DNA of 45,294 bases, taken from Mediterranea sp. (in: CFB group bacteria) (GTDB lineage: Bacteria; Bacteroidota; Bacteroidia; Bacteroidales; Bacteroidaceae). Where the stretch lies: assembly GCA_031287715.1 (NCBI GenBank), contig JAITSN010000101.1, positions 1 to 45,294 of the forward strand, given 5' to 3'. The notes under the pieces were generated by a model. It made no database searches, was not told the origin of the DNA, and saw nothing but the letters and a program-made list of their open reading frames with translations. Both the position numbers and the translations under genes were made by a program. The stretch's first letter is position 1; the number at the start of each line of letters is the position of its first letter. Positions 17,588-25,865 of the stretch are shown one piece after another.

Positions 17588-19416
17588 TCTTTGGCGGAAC
17601 AACCGAAGGCCGGAAAGCCGTGGAGGTAATCGACCAGGCCGGAAAACCATTCTACTACTCAACCAAAGGAGAACTCCAGGAAGTCAACTCCCTCCACGGC
17701 CTGCGGCTGAACGGGGCAATGGACGCCGCCGCCATGGCTGACTTCTGCAAGCGGGAAAACATCCGGCTGATGGTAGACGCCGCCCACCCCTTTGCCGAGC
17801 AACTGCACCAAACCATCGCCACAGTGGCGGCACAACTGCAGATCCCCGTCATCCGCTACGACCGCATCTATCCGCAGCGAGACGCCAACATCACCTGGTG
17901 CAAGGACTATCCCGACGCCATAGACAAGCTCCGTGGGCACCGCATCACCCGCCTGCTCGCCCTGACCGGCGTGCAAACCATCGGCAAGCTGAAACCCTTC
18001 TGGCAACAACACCCCCGCACCACCTGGTTCCGCATCATGAACCGCGAAGAATCGCTGGCCATTGCCGCCGGCCAAGGATTTCCCGAAGACAAACTCCTCT
18101 TCTACCAAACGGAAAACAACGACGTTGAACTGATCGGCACCCTCCGCCCCGACGCCATCATCCTCAAGGAAAGCGGCCAAAGCGGAGGCTTCACCGGAAA
18201 AGTGACCGCCGCGCAAGCGCACAACATCCCCGTCTTCGCCATCGAACGCCCCGCCATGCCCTCCACCTTCCACCCCGTAAACGGAAAGCACGGCCTGCGC
18301 CGCACCATCGAACAACTCCTGCCGGGGTTCTACCCCCTGCGCACCGGAATAACCACCGGAACATGTGCCGCCGCCGCCGCCGTAGCAGCCTACAAAACCC
18401 TGATCACCGGACAAGAACAACACCACGCTCCCGTTACGCTGCCCAACGGAGAAACCATCACCGTTCCCGTTGCGCAAACAGAAGCAACCCCCGGCACCGT
18501 AGCCTGCACCGTAATCAAAGACGCGGGCGACGACGCCGACGTCACCAACCAGGCATCCGTCATAGCATCCGTAAGCCTGCTACCGACCGCACCGGAGGCA
18601 ACCGGCGACCTCCCCGACGTCATCATACGGGCGGGCGAAGGCGTGGGGACGGTCACACTGCCCGGGCTGGGGCTGGAAGTAGGCGCCCCCGCCATCAACG
18701 CCGCCCCACGGAAGATGATCACCGAAAACCTCCGGGCCATCGCCCACGCCCAAGGCCATCACCCACAGCATCACATCAAAGTCCGCCTGTCCGTCCCCGG
18801 AGGCGAAGAAATCGCCCAACGCACCTTCAACCCGCGGCTGGGCGTCATAGGAGGCATCTCCATCATCGGCACGTCCGGCATCGTACAACCCTTCTCCGTC
18901 GACGCCTTCATCGCCTCCATACGCAAAAGCATCGAAGTAGCCTGCGCATCCGGCACCCCGCGCATCGTCATCAACTCCGGCGCCAAGAGTGAAAAGCATC
19001 TGCGCAACCACTACCCCGACCTCCCCGACACCGCCTTCGTACACTACGGCAACCACATCGGCGAGACGCTCCGCATCGCCTCCCAGCTGGACATAGCGCA
19101 CGTCACCATGGGAATCATGATAGGAAAGGCAGTCAAGCTGGCCGAAGGACACTTGGACACCCACAGCAAAAAAACCACCATGAACAAAACCCTCCTCACC
19201 GCCATCGCCCGCCAAGCCGGATGCAGCGACCAAACCATCGACGCCATCGCCGGCATCACTCTGGCCCGCGAGCTGTGGACAATCCTCCCCGCGGAAGAGC
19301 AATCCCCCTTCTTCACCCTGCTCACACAACGTTGCCACGCACACTGCGCCCCCCTCCTCCCCCACGGCACCCTGACCATCCTGTTGGTAAACGAGAACGG
19401 AGAAATAGTAAGATAA
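17578..19416 (+). CDS. cbiJD: Fused CbiJ-CbiD: precorrin-6A reductase and cobalt-precorrin-5B C1-methyltransferase
   Basis: This is a 612-residue fusion. CbiJ/CobK spans residues 1 to about 245 (LIFGGTTEGRKAVEVI, VDAAHPFAEQLHQ, LALTGVQTIGKLKP) and reduces the precorrin-6A macrocycle with NAD(P)H. CbiD begins at LRTGITTGTCAAAAAVAAY (about 252) and shows LEVGAPAINAAPRKMI, FNPRLGVIGGISIIGTSG and HVTMGIMIGKAVKLAEGH; it methylates C1. CbiD and CbiJ act one after the other. CbiD is diagnostic of the anaerobic pathway. I chose the ATG at 17578, which overlaps the previous gene by 10 bases and begins exactly at the CbiJ Rossmann strand; the open frame upstream is the other strand of coding constraint. 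The coding strand is strongly C-rich here. CbiL, CbiK and CbiA are not in the window. Confidence 0.93.
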   Translation: MLLIFGGTTEGRKAVEVIDQAGKPFYYSTKGELQEVNSLHGLRLNGAMDAAAMADFCKRENIRLMVDAAHPFAEQLHQTIATVAAQLQIPVIRYDRIYPQRDANITWCKDYPDAIDKLRGHRITRLLALTGVQTIGKLKPFWQQHPRTTWFRIMNREESLAIAAGQGFPEDKLLFYQTENNDVELIGTLRPDAIILKESGQSGGFTGKVTAAQAHNIPVFAIERPAMPSTFHPVNGKHGLRRTIEQLLPGFYPLRTGITTGTCAAAAAVAAYKTLITGQEQHHAPVTLPNGETITVPVAQTEATPGTVACTVIKDAGDDADVTNQASVIASVSLLPTAPEATGDLPDVIIRAGEGVGTVTLPGLGLEVGAPAINAAPRKMITENLRAIAHAQGHHPQHHIKVRLSVPGGEEIAQRTFNPRLGVIGGISIIGTSGIVQPFSVDAFIASIRKSIEVACASGTPRIVINSGAKSEKHLRNHYPDLPDTAFVHYGNHIGETLRIASQLDIAHVTMGIMIGKAVKLAEGHLDTHSKKTTMNKTLLTAIARQAGCSDQTIDAIAGITLARELWTILPAEEQSPFFTLLTQRCHAHCAPLLPHGTLTILLVNENGEIVR

Positions 19417-19430
19417 CCAAGACCCCTCCG

Positions 19431-19541
19431 TTTACTATTTACCATTTACCATTTACCATTTACTATTTACCATTTAATACCATTTACAATCTACGCAAGT
19501 AATAAATGGTAAATGGTAAATGGTAAATGGTAAATAGTAAA
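19431..19541. terminator. Large inverted repeat of TTTACCA heptamers between convergent operons
   Basis: The arm 19431-19469 is built from five heptamers TTTACCA/TTTACTA. It pairs with 19503-19541 (GGTAAAT heptamers) at 38 of 39 positions, with a 33-base spacer that itself holds another CCATTTA copy. It fills the 126-base gap between the ends of cbiJD and the ABC permease gene, so a bidirectional terminator role is likely. The internal heptamer periodicity also makes it slippage-prone. Confidence 0.8.
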
Positions 19542-19542
19542 T

Positions 19543-20649
19543 TCAGTGGTTTTTGCGGTAGCTGATGACGGCCCACGCGTTAAAGGTTACGGCAAAGGCG
19601 GCTAAGGCGAAGAGTTGGCCGTGCAGGTGTTGGAGGCTGCCGCCCTTGAGGTATACGGTGCGCATAGCTTCTATCATGTAGCGGAGAGGGTTAAGGCGGG
19701 TGATGAACTGCGCCCATGCAGGCATACTTGCTATAGGAGTGAAGAGGCCGCTCATGAGGACAAAGAGGATAAGGCAGAAAAACATGGTGAACATGGCTTG
19801 GCGGAGGGTGGCCGAGTGGTTGGATACGAGCAGGCCGAAGCCGGAAACAGCGGGGATGAAGATGGCGGCGCAGGCGTAGATGGCGAGGACGGGGCCGGCG
19901 GGGCGGATGCCGTAGAACAGGCGGGCCATGGCAATACATAGGGTGAGGACGATGAAGCCGGCGGCCCAGTAAGGGATGAGCTTAGCCAGTATAAAGATAT
20001 GGCGGCTTACGGGGGTGACGTTGATTTGCTCGATGGTACCCTTCTCCTTTTCACTGACGATGTTGAGGGCGGGCAGGAAGCCGCACAGGAGCGTGAGCAG
20101 GATCACCATGAGGGCGGGGACAATGGTGTACTTGTAGTCGAGGTGCGGGTTGAACTGCATTTGCCCTATGATGATTGCCGCCGGTGCGGAAGCGGGGCCA
20201 ACCGGGGCGGGGCCGCGGAGTTCGGCCTGGTAGTCAGCGATGATGGTTGTGATGTAGGCACCCGCGATGCTCGCCTTTGCCGCATTTACGGCGTTGGCGG
20301 CCAAACGGACGGGGCTTGCTTCCGTCCTCATCAGGTGGCGCTCAAAGTGAGGCGGTATCTCGAGGATCGCGTCAGCCGTTCCGTTTTGGATGGCCTCCAT
20401 AGCTTGGCTATGGGTTGTAGGGCTTCCGCTCCAGATGAAGCGCCCGGAGGCGGCTATCTTCCGTATAAGTCGCCCGGACAGGGGGGAGCGGTCGTTGTCG
20501 ACAACGTGGAGGCGGATATCTTTCACCTCCATATTGGCTGCCCAGGGCAGGAGTATCATCATGAAGACGGGGAAGATAAATATCAGCCTTGGCAGGAAAG
20601 GATTACGGATGAGTTGCTTGAACTCTTTGTGGATGAGGTATTTCAGCAT
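19543..20649 (-). CDS. ABC-2 type transporter permease
   Basis: The 368-residue protein has the ABC-2 (YhhJ/YbhR-like) layout: one N-terminal helix after KEFKQLIRNPFLPRLIFIFP, a large outer domain (about 45-165), then about five helices in the C-terminal half, including NIVSEKEKGTIEQINVTPVSR, the coupling-helix motif of this family. It should form the membrane channel of an exporter together with the adjacent permease. It is the last gene of the five-gene efflux operon, five bases after the neighbouring permease. The substrate cannot be read from sequence. Confidence 0.9.
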   Translation of the reverse strand: MLKYLIHKEFKQLIRNPFLPRLIFIFPVFMMILLPWAANMEVKDIRLHVVDNDRSPLSGRLIRKIAASGRFIWSGSPTTHSQAMEAIQNGTADAILEIPPHFERHLMRTEASPVRLAANAVNAAKASIAGAYITTIIADYQAELRGPAPVGPASAPAAIIIGQMQFNPHLDYKYTIVPALMVILLTLLCGFLPALNIVSEKEKGTIEQINVTPVSRHIFILAKLIPYWAAGFIVLTLCIAMARLFYGIRPAGPVLAIYACAAIFIPAVSGFGLLVSNHSATLRQAMFTMFFCLILFVLMSGLFTPIASMPAWAQFITRLNPLRYMIEAMRTVYLKGGSLQHLHGQLFALAAFAVTFNAWAVISYRKNH

Positions 20650-20654
20650 AGTTG

Positions 20655-21755
20655 TTACTCCGGTTTGTTCTTATACTTCTTGAGGCTGGCGGCCGTCAGA
20701 ACTATGGCCATCAGGACGAGTACGGCGACGGGCTTGGCAGCAGTGGCGACGGGCGCACCCTGTATCATGATGTGCTTGACCAAACCGATATACCACCGGG
20801 CAGGGATAAGGCTGGACAGGTATTGGAGAACAGGCGGCATGTTCTCTATGGGAAAGATCATCCCGGACAGCAGCATGGTGGGCATCATCAGGGTCAGCCC
20901 CGCTCCCAGCATGGCGGCTACTTGTGTTTTGGCGATGGTGGAGATGAGTATGCCCAGCGCCAGCGCCGTGAATATGAAGAGGAACGATACAGCGATGAGC
21001 TGGAACAGGCTTCCGGCTATGGGCACTTCCAGTACATAGACGGACAGGGCGAGGATCGTCGCCAGGTTTATGATCGAGAGCACAAAATAGGGCGCTACCT
21101 TGGAAAGGATGACGATGATAGGCCGCACGGGCGATGTTAGGAGGATCTCCATGGTGCCCGTTTCTTTTTCGCGAACAATGGATATGGAGGTCATCATCGC
21201 GCAGATGAGCATCATGATCAGCCCCATGACGCCAGGCACGAAGTTGGCGGCGCTTTTCACCTGCGGGTTGTAGAGCAGATGGTGTGTTACACCGATCATC
21301 CCCGGAGGTGGCGTTATGCCGGGCACTTGCAGCTCATCGCGGATGGCCTGCGCGGCATAGCTTGTTTGCAGTACGGCCATGTTGGGGTCGGTGGCATCGG
21401 CTACGAGTAGCAGTTCTGCTTCCCCTGTCTGTAGCCGTCCGGCGAAGCGATTGCCGAAGATGACCGCAAGGTCTATCTTGCTTTGCAGGAAGAGCCGGTC
21501 TACCTCGGCAGGCGTGCCGGCGGTGTACCGGACGGTGAAGTACCTGTTGGCGTCGAGCCGGTCTGTTATGCGCCGGGTCACGGCGTCGCGCGAGGGGTCG
21601 AGCACGGCTACCCGTATATTCTTCACTTCGGTACTGATGGCGAAGCCGAAGAGTATGATTTCCACAACGGGCATTGCCAGCAAGATGAGCATCGTCCGCC
21701 GGTCGCGGAGGATGTGCCGGAATTCCTTGAGGATGAATGCGGTAAACGGTTTCAT
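20655..21755 (-). CDS. ABC-2 type transporter permease
   Basis: This 366-residue paralogue of the next permease starts FILKEFRHILRDRRTMLILL, followed by one helix, a large external domain (about 45-170), and five C-terminal helices. The motif SIVREKETGTMEILLTSPVR is the typical cytoplasmic coupling segment. It is of the YbhS/YhhJ type, which pairs with a second permease and a dedicated ATPase and HlyD-type adaptor in drug or small-molecule efflux. Its start overlaps the ATPase stop by ATGA (21752-21755), so translation is probably coupled. Confidence 0.9.
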   Translation of the reverse strand: MKPFTAFILKEFRHILRDRRTMLILLAMPVVEIILFGFAISTEVKNIRVAVLDPSRDAVTRRITDRLDANRYFTVRYTAGTPAEVDRLFLQSKIDLAVIFGNRFAGRLQTGEAELLLVADATDPNMAVLQTSYAAQAIRDELQVPGITPPPGMIGVTHHLLYNPQVKSAANFVPGVMGLIMMLICAMMTSISIVREKETGTMEILLTSPVRPIIVILSKVAPYFVLSIINLATILALSVYVLEVPIAGSLFQLIAVSFLFIFTALALGILISTIAKTQVAAMLGAGLTLMMPTMLLSGMIFPIENMPPVLQYLSSLIPARWYIGLVKHIMIQGAPVATAAKPVAVLVLMAIVLTAASLKKYKNKPE

Positions 21756-22504
21756 AGCCGGTCGGGTTGGTTATGTCCGGCTGTCCTTGCCATGTGCCGG
21801 AAGACTTCGTCCATAGTTGTGCAGCCGAAGCTTTCCTTGAGGCGGCGCGGCGTGTCGAGCGCCTGTATCCTGCCATCTACCATAATGGATACGCGGTTGC
21901 AGTACTCGGCCTCGTCCATGTAGTGCGTAGTGACGAAGACGGTGATGCCGCTGTTGGCGGCCTGATAGATCATTTCCCAGAAGCGGCGGCGGGTGGAAGG
22001 GTCTACCCCTCCGGTGGGTTCATCCAAGAAGACGATCCGGGGTTCGTGGAAGATGGCTACCGAGAAAGCCAGCTTTTGTTTCCAGCCCTGCGGCAGTTGC
22101 CGTACGAGCGTTCCGCTCTCGCTGCCGAACCCGAGGCGCCCCAGCAGGCGGTCGGTCTTAGTAGTTATTTCCTTATCCTTCATCCGGTATATGCCGGCAA
22201 AGAGGCGGATGTTTTCGGCCACCGTCAGATCGTCATACAGGGAGAACTTTTGGCTCATGTAGCCGATATGCTTCTTTACCTGTTCGGCTTGCCGGCTTAC
22301 GTCGAACCCAGCAACGACAGCCGTTCCGGCTGTTGGCCGGCTCAGCCCGCAGAGCATACGCATGGCTGTAGTTTTCCCGGCCCCGTTGGCTCCGAGGAAT
22401 CCGAAGATCTCGCCCTGTTCGACGTCAAAGGATATACGGTCTACTGCGGTGAAGCTTCCGAACTTCTTCGTCAGGCTGTCCGCCTGTATGACCTTTCCGT
22501 TCAT
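21752..22504 (-). CDS. ABC transporter ATP-binding protein
   Basis: This is a 250-residue ATPase. Walker A is GANGAGKTT, Walker B RIVFLDEPTGGVDPS, with the switch His in FVTTHYMDE. The signature loop reads VRQLPQGWKQKLAFSVAI, so LSGGQ is replaced by LPQGW, a form I associate with the second nucleotide-binding half of YbhF-like proteins. Here the two halves are encoded by two genes instead of one. It powers the neighbouring ABC-2 permeases from the cytoplasm. It overlaps the upstream ATPase gene by ATGA. Confidence 0.93.
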   Translation of the reverse strand: MNGKVIQADSLTKKFGSFTAVDRISFDVEQGEIFGFLGANGAGKTTAMRMLCGLSRPTAGTAVVAGFDVSRQAEQVKKHIGYMSQKFSLYDDLTVAENIRLFAGIYRMKDKEITTKTDRLLGRLGFGSESGTLVRQLPQGWKQKLAFSVAIFHEPRIVFLDEPTGGVDPSTRRRFWEMIYQAANSGITVFVTTHYMDEAEYCNRVSIMVDGRIQALDTPRRLKESFGCTTMDEVFRHMARTAGHNQPDRL

Positions 22505-23421
22505 AGCTCGCTCCCGTATTGCGCCGATTGCATGTAGCAGTCTTCGATGCTTGCGCGGATCGGCTTTATCTCTACTCCGTCATGGCCTTTCGCGGCTAAG
22601 TAGGCGGCTAAGTCACCGGTTGTCAGGCGATTGTCTACGGTGACATGGTGCGCATCGCCAAAGGCATAGCTGCTCGTCACTTGCGGGTGGGCACGCAGTT
22701 CGGCCAGCAACCGGAACATATGGGTTCCCGATACGGCCCAGAGGGTTTGGTCGAACTGCCTTATGATGTGTTCCGGGGTGTCTGTTTGCAGGAACCGGCC
22801 TTCGCGTATGAGGGCGATTCGGTCGCACCGTGTGGCTTCGTCCATGTAAGGGGTGGTGACGATGATGGTGATGCCTTGGCGTTGTAGGCGGTTCAGCACG
22901 TCCCAGAACTCGTTGCGCGATACGGGGTCGACACCCGTGGTCGGCTCGTCCAGCAGGAGTATCTCCGGTTTGTGCACCAAGGCGCAGCAGAGTGCCAGCT
23001 TCTGTTTCATTCCTCCGGAGAGGTCTCCGGCTTTCCTGTCCGCGAAGGGTTCGATCTGGTGGTAGATGTCTTTTATCCGCCCGTAGCTTTCTGTTACGGT
23101 AGCTCCGAACACGGTAGCGAAGAAGGCTATGTTCTCTTCGACGGTCAGGTCTTGGTAGAGTGAAAAGCGGCCGGGCATGTAGCCGACTTTCTTCCGGATG
23201 TCTTTATAGTCTTTCACGGCGTCTCTTCCGGCGACTTCGGCTGTTCCGCTGCTTGGCGACAGTAGCGTGGCGAGTATGCGGAGCAGTGTTGTTTTCCCTG
23301 CACCGTCAGGACCGATGATGCCGAAACATTCCCCTTCGCATGTGGTAAAGTCCACGCCACGCAGGGATTCGACTTCACCGTAGCTTTTCTTCAGGTTCAC
23401 CACTCGAACGGCCGGCTTCAT
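22501..23421 (-). CDS. ABC transporter ATP-binding protein
   Basis: This is a 306-residue ATPase with Walker A GPDGAGKTT, a canonical signature LSGGMKQKLALC, and Walker B EILLLDEPTTGVDPVSRNE. In its switch motif, IIVTTPYMDE, the usual His is replaced by Pro, which may mean reduced hydrolysis in this subunit. The last 80 residues (after about 225) form an extra domain common in ABC-2 ATPases. Together with the following ATPase it corresponds to the two halves of E. coli YbhF. It overlaps the TolC-HlyD gene by ATGA (23418-23421). Confidence 0.92.
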   Translation of the reverse strand: MKPAVRVVNLKKSYGEVESLRGVDFTTCEGECFGIIGPDGAGKTTLLRILATLLSPSSGTAEVAGRDAVKDYKDIRKKVGYMPGRFSLYQDLTVEENIAFFATVFGATVTESYGRIKDIYHQIEPFADRKAGDLSGGMKQKLALCCALVHKPEILLLDEPTTGVDPVSRNEFWDVLNRLQRQGITIIVTTPYMDEATRCDRIALIREGRFLQTDTPEHIIRQFDQTLWAVSGTHMFRLLAELRAHPQVTSSYAFGDAHHVTVDNRLTTGDLAAYLAAKGHDGVEIKPIRASIEDCYMQSAQYGSEL

Positions 23422-24317
23422 GGCTTTAGCCTTATGCCGCCGTACATGCCTGTTTTCAGGTATCCGTCGTTCTTTACGGCTACCTTCACGGCGTATACCA
23501 AGTGGGCGCGTTCGTCTTTGGTGAGTATGTTTTTGGGGGTGAACTCTGCCTGTCCGGCTATCCAGGTGATCACTCCCGCGTATTCCCTGCGGAGGCCGGC
23601 GCCGTAATCGGCCGTGACCGCCACGCTGTCTCCCGTCTTTACGTCATACAGTTGTTCGGAGGTGATGTACGCCCGGAGGAACAGGCGGTCCATGCCGGCT
23701 ATTTTGAAGAGGGGTTTCCCTTCGGCGGCCAGCTCCCCTGCTTCCATGTACTTGGCCAGCACGGTGCCGTTAATGGGGGCTGTGATGCGGCATTTCGCCA
23801 GCCGGTCGGCCAGCTGTGCCACGTGGATGTCCATCGCTGTGCTTTGTTCGGCTATGCTCCGGCTACTGATGTTCAGGGATGATGTTTGCGCGCTTAGCTG
23901 TTTACGGTAGAGTGCTATCTGCGCGTTGATGTCGTCGCGTTGCTTTTCGGTGGCGGCTCCGGCTTCCAGCAGGTTCTCGATGCGGTGCTTCTCCCGCTTT
24001 GCTGTTGCGATCTGTTGTTCTATGGCGGCGATCTGCTTGCCGGTTTCGGGTATCTGGCTCTTCACGGCTTTCGCGGCGGCTTCTTCACGGCGTTTGGTCA
24101 GCCAGATCTGCATGGTGTCTATGATGCCGACTTGTTGTCCGGCCCGCAGCACGCTGCCTTCTTCTATATCAAAGCGCAATAGTTTGCCAGAGGCTTCCGC
24201 CGACACGGTTACTTCAACGGCTTCAAATGCGCCGGTGGCATCGTAGTGGCTATTGCCCGTTCTACAGGACGATAGTAGCAGTATACCAAGACTTGTTTTA
24301 GCGTAAATTCCTTTCAT
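23418..24317 (-). other. Possible separately translated HlyD-like lipoprotein adaptor
   Basis: An in-frame ATG at 24317 would give a 299-residue protein beginning with a full lipoprotein signal: Lys near the N-terminus, a hydrophobic stretch, then LLLSSC with Cys18. An internal lipobox has no purpose within a fusion, so this start was probably the original gene start and may still be used. The coiled coil covers about residues 75-180 of this segment. It would bridge the inner-membrane ABC complex and the TolC-like channel. Confidence 0.5.
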
Positions 24318-25733
24318 ATATATATAGGTATAGTGGTCTGTTTTTGTCGAAGCACTTTCGGTAGGGTACCGAAGGTGCTTTGCCACCGGTATCGAAGGTG
24401 CTTCGGTAGTGCTGCCTAAGGTGCTTCGGTAGCACTGTCGAAGGTGCTTCGGTAGGCCTGTCGAAGGTGCTTCGGCAAAATATGCGCTTGTTGTATGTCT
24501 CCATTGGTAGATATTCATCAGCAGCTGAACCTCGTGTATGGCTTTGGTTTGGCGTGCCAGGCTCTCTGCGGTTATCTCGCGCAGCATGTCAGCAACGGTC
24601 AGCGTGCCGTTGGCTACTTGGGCTTCGGCCGCCTTCCGTATATTCGTGCGCAGGGCGATAATCTCGTCGTCTTGCCGTATGAGTGCTTTGACCGATTGTA
24701 CGGCGCTCTTGTCCCGTGCTGCCTGTATGCGGGTGTTGAAGAGGAAGAGTTCGCGGTTGCCTTGCAGCTTCTGCCGGTTGTTTTCGATCAGCCTTCTGTC
24801 GTTGCGCAGGGTGTACAGCCCGCCAAAGTTCCAGGTCAGCCGTACTCCGGCTATATAGAAGGGGGTGAATTTGTTGTTGAGCATGTCTAACCCTGGGTTG
24901 CCGTAGGCGCCTTGGATGAATAGGCCGATGCGCGGCAGGTTGCGGGCGTTCAGCATGTCGGTGGCGGCGGCGATGCTCGCGCGCTGTGCGTCGAACCGGA
25001 GCAGTTCGGGTCGGTTGATCCCGCCGGTTGGTGTCTCTTCCGGCAGTGGCTTTTGCAGTTCGACGCCGTTGCCGACGGCTTCGCCTATCAGCAGTGAGAG
25101 CATTTGCAGGTATGCTTCACGCGAAGCCAGCAGTTCGGTTTCGGTTTGCCGGCTGTTCAGTTGCTCCACCTTCACGGCGTCCAGATCGGTTGCTCCGGCT
25201 ATGCCGTTGGCGATGTATGCCGATATGTTCCGGTGGCTTCTCTGCAGTTCTTCCCGCAGGAGTGTGTTCTGTTCGAGCTTTTTGTCCAGCATGAGGATGC
25301 CGAAGTAGACTTGGTCTATCCGCTCGTTCAAGGCGTACAGTTCCACATCCAGCTCCCGCCGTTCCACGTCAGAGGCTCTCTCTACCTGCCTCCGCCGGTA
25401 GCGTATCTCCCCGCCGTCCCATATGTTCCGGCTGAGTTCAGCCATGACCTGGGCTTGCCTCTTGGACGGCCCTTTGATCGTCATACCGGGTATCGACGGT
25501 AACCGGGTCGCTTCGCTTTGGATGGTCGCCCGTCCGGTCAGCACGAGTTGGGGCAGGTATCCCTTGGAGGCATTGTCGAGGTTGTACTCCCTTGCCTCTT
25601 CCACAAGTCCGTACTGCACGGCAAGGGGGTGGTTGGCCTGCGCCTTCCGCCGACATTCCTCCAGCGTCAGCGGCTGCGCACATATGCCCGGAAGGATGAA
25701 GGCGAAGAGCGCCTCCGGTATCCATCGTTTCAT
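23418..25733 (-). CDS. TolC-like outer-membrane factor joined to an HlyD-like lipoprotein adaptor in one frame
   Basis: The frame codes for 771 residues without a stop. Residues 1 to about 418 are a TolC-family protein: signal peptide (to about ICAQ), LTLEECRRKAQANHPL, two coiled-coil repeats, and an end (QLLMNIYQWRHTTSAYF) where TolC homologues normally stop. Residues about 419-460 are translated 23-bp repeats. At residue 473 a new ATG (24317) begins a segment with its own lipoprotein signal (lipobox LLLSSC) and a complete HlyD/YbhG-like adaptor: lipoyl-like VSAEASGKLLRFDIEEGS, a coiled coil, and beta-barrel strands. I infer two original genes fused when repeats replaced the tolC stop. Either a fusion is made, or the adaptor starts separately at 24317. 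It heads the efflux operon. I chose the ATG at 25733 by the signal peptide. Confidence 0.85.
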   Translation of the reverse strand: MKRWIPEALFAFILPGICAQPLTLEECRRKAQANHPLAVQYGLVEEAREYNLDNASKGYLPQLVLTGRATIQSEATRLPSIPGMTIKGPSKRQAQVMAELSRNIWDGGEIRYRRRQVERASDVERRELDVELYALNERIDQVYFGILMLDKKLEQNTLLREELQRSHRNISAYIANGIAGATDLDAVKVEQLNSRQTETELLASREAYLQMLSLLIGEAVGNGVELQKPLPEETPTGGINRPELLRFDAQRASIAAATDMLNARNLPRIGLFIQGAYGNPGLDMLNNKFTPFYIAGVRLTWNFGGLYTLRNDRRLIENNRQKLQGNRELFLFNTRIQAARDKSAVQSVKALIRQDDEIIALRTNIRKAAEAQVANGTLTVADMLREITAESLARQTKAIHEVQLLMNIYQWRHTTSAYFAEAPSTGLPKHLRQCYRSTLGSTTEAPSIPVAKHLRYPTESASTKTDHYTYIYMKGIYAKTSLGILLLSSCRTGNSHYDATGAFEAVEVTVSAEASGKLLRFDIEEGSVLRAGQQVGIIDTMQIWLTKRREEAAAKAVKSQIPETGKQIAAIEQQIATAKREKHRIENLLEAGAATEKQRDDINAQIALYRKQLSAQTSSLNISSRSIAEQSTAMDIHVAQLADRLAKCRITAPINGTVLAKYMEAGELAAEGKPLFKIAGMDRLFLRAYITSEQLYDVKTGDSVAVTADYGAGLRREYAGVITWIAGQAEFTPKNILTKDERAHLVYAVKVAVKNDGYLKTGMYGGIRLKP
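24348..24477. repeat. Six 23-bp palindromic repeats inside the tolC-hlyD frame
   Basis: Copies begin at 24348, 24370, 24393, 24416, 24439 and 24462; the first is one base shorter. The core CGAAGGTGCTTCG is a palindrome with 5-bp arms. As 23 is not divisible by three, successive copies are read in all three frames, and the product shows a 23-residue super-repeat (EAPS, then KHLR, then YRST-type segments). The unit has no stop codon in any frame on the coding strand. Confidence 0.92.
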
Positions 25734-25761
25734 ATCGTTCGGTTCTTTAATATCATTGTGA

Positions 25762-25769
25762 CAAAGGTA
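25762..25769 (-). promoter_or_regulatory. Candidate -7 element of the efflux operon
   Basis: The minus strand reads TACCTTTG, an exact TAnnTTTG, 29 bases before the start at 25733. No -33 TTTG is present at the right distance, which would fit a promoter that needs an activator such as the divergent AraC protein. Confidence 0.5.
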
Positions 25770-25838
25770 AAGGGTTAAAAGCATACTCCTGCGCTCCGTT
25801 TGTTCACACTAATGTCCCGATAGTTCGATAACGCTTCT

Positions 25839-25846
25839 TATCTTTG
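25839..25846 (+). promoter_or_regulatory. Candidate -7 element of the AraC-type regulator
   Basis: TATCTTTG matches TAnnTTTG, 19 bases ahead of the start at 25866. The -33 element is not recognisable. Confidence 0.45.
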
Positions 25847-25865
25847 TGCAACAAAACGTAAAGGG

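Noticed and set aside
24298..24504. 68-codon minus-strand frame over the 23-bp repeats
   Set aside because: It is open only because the repeat lacks stops in all frames; no other coding signal.
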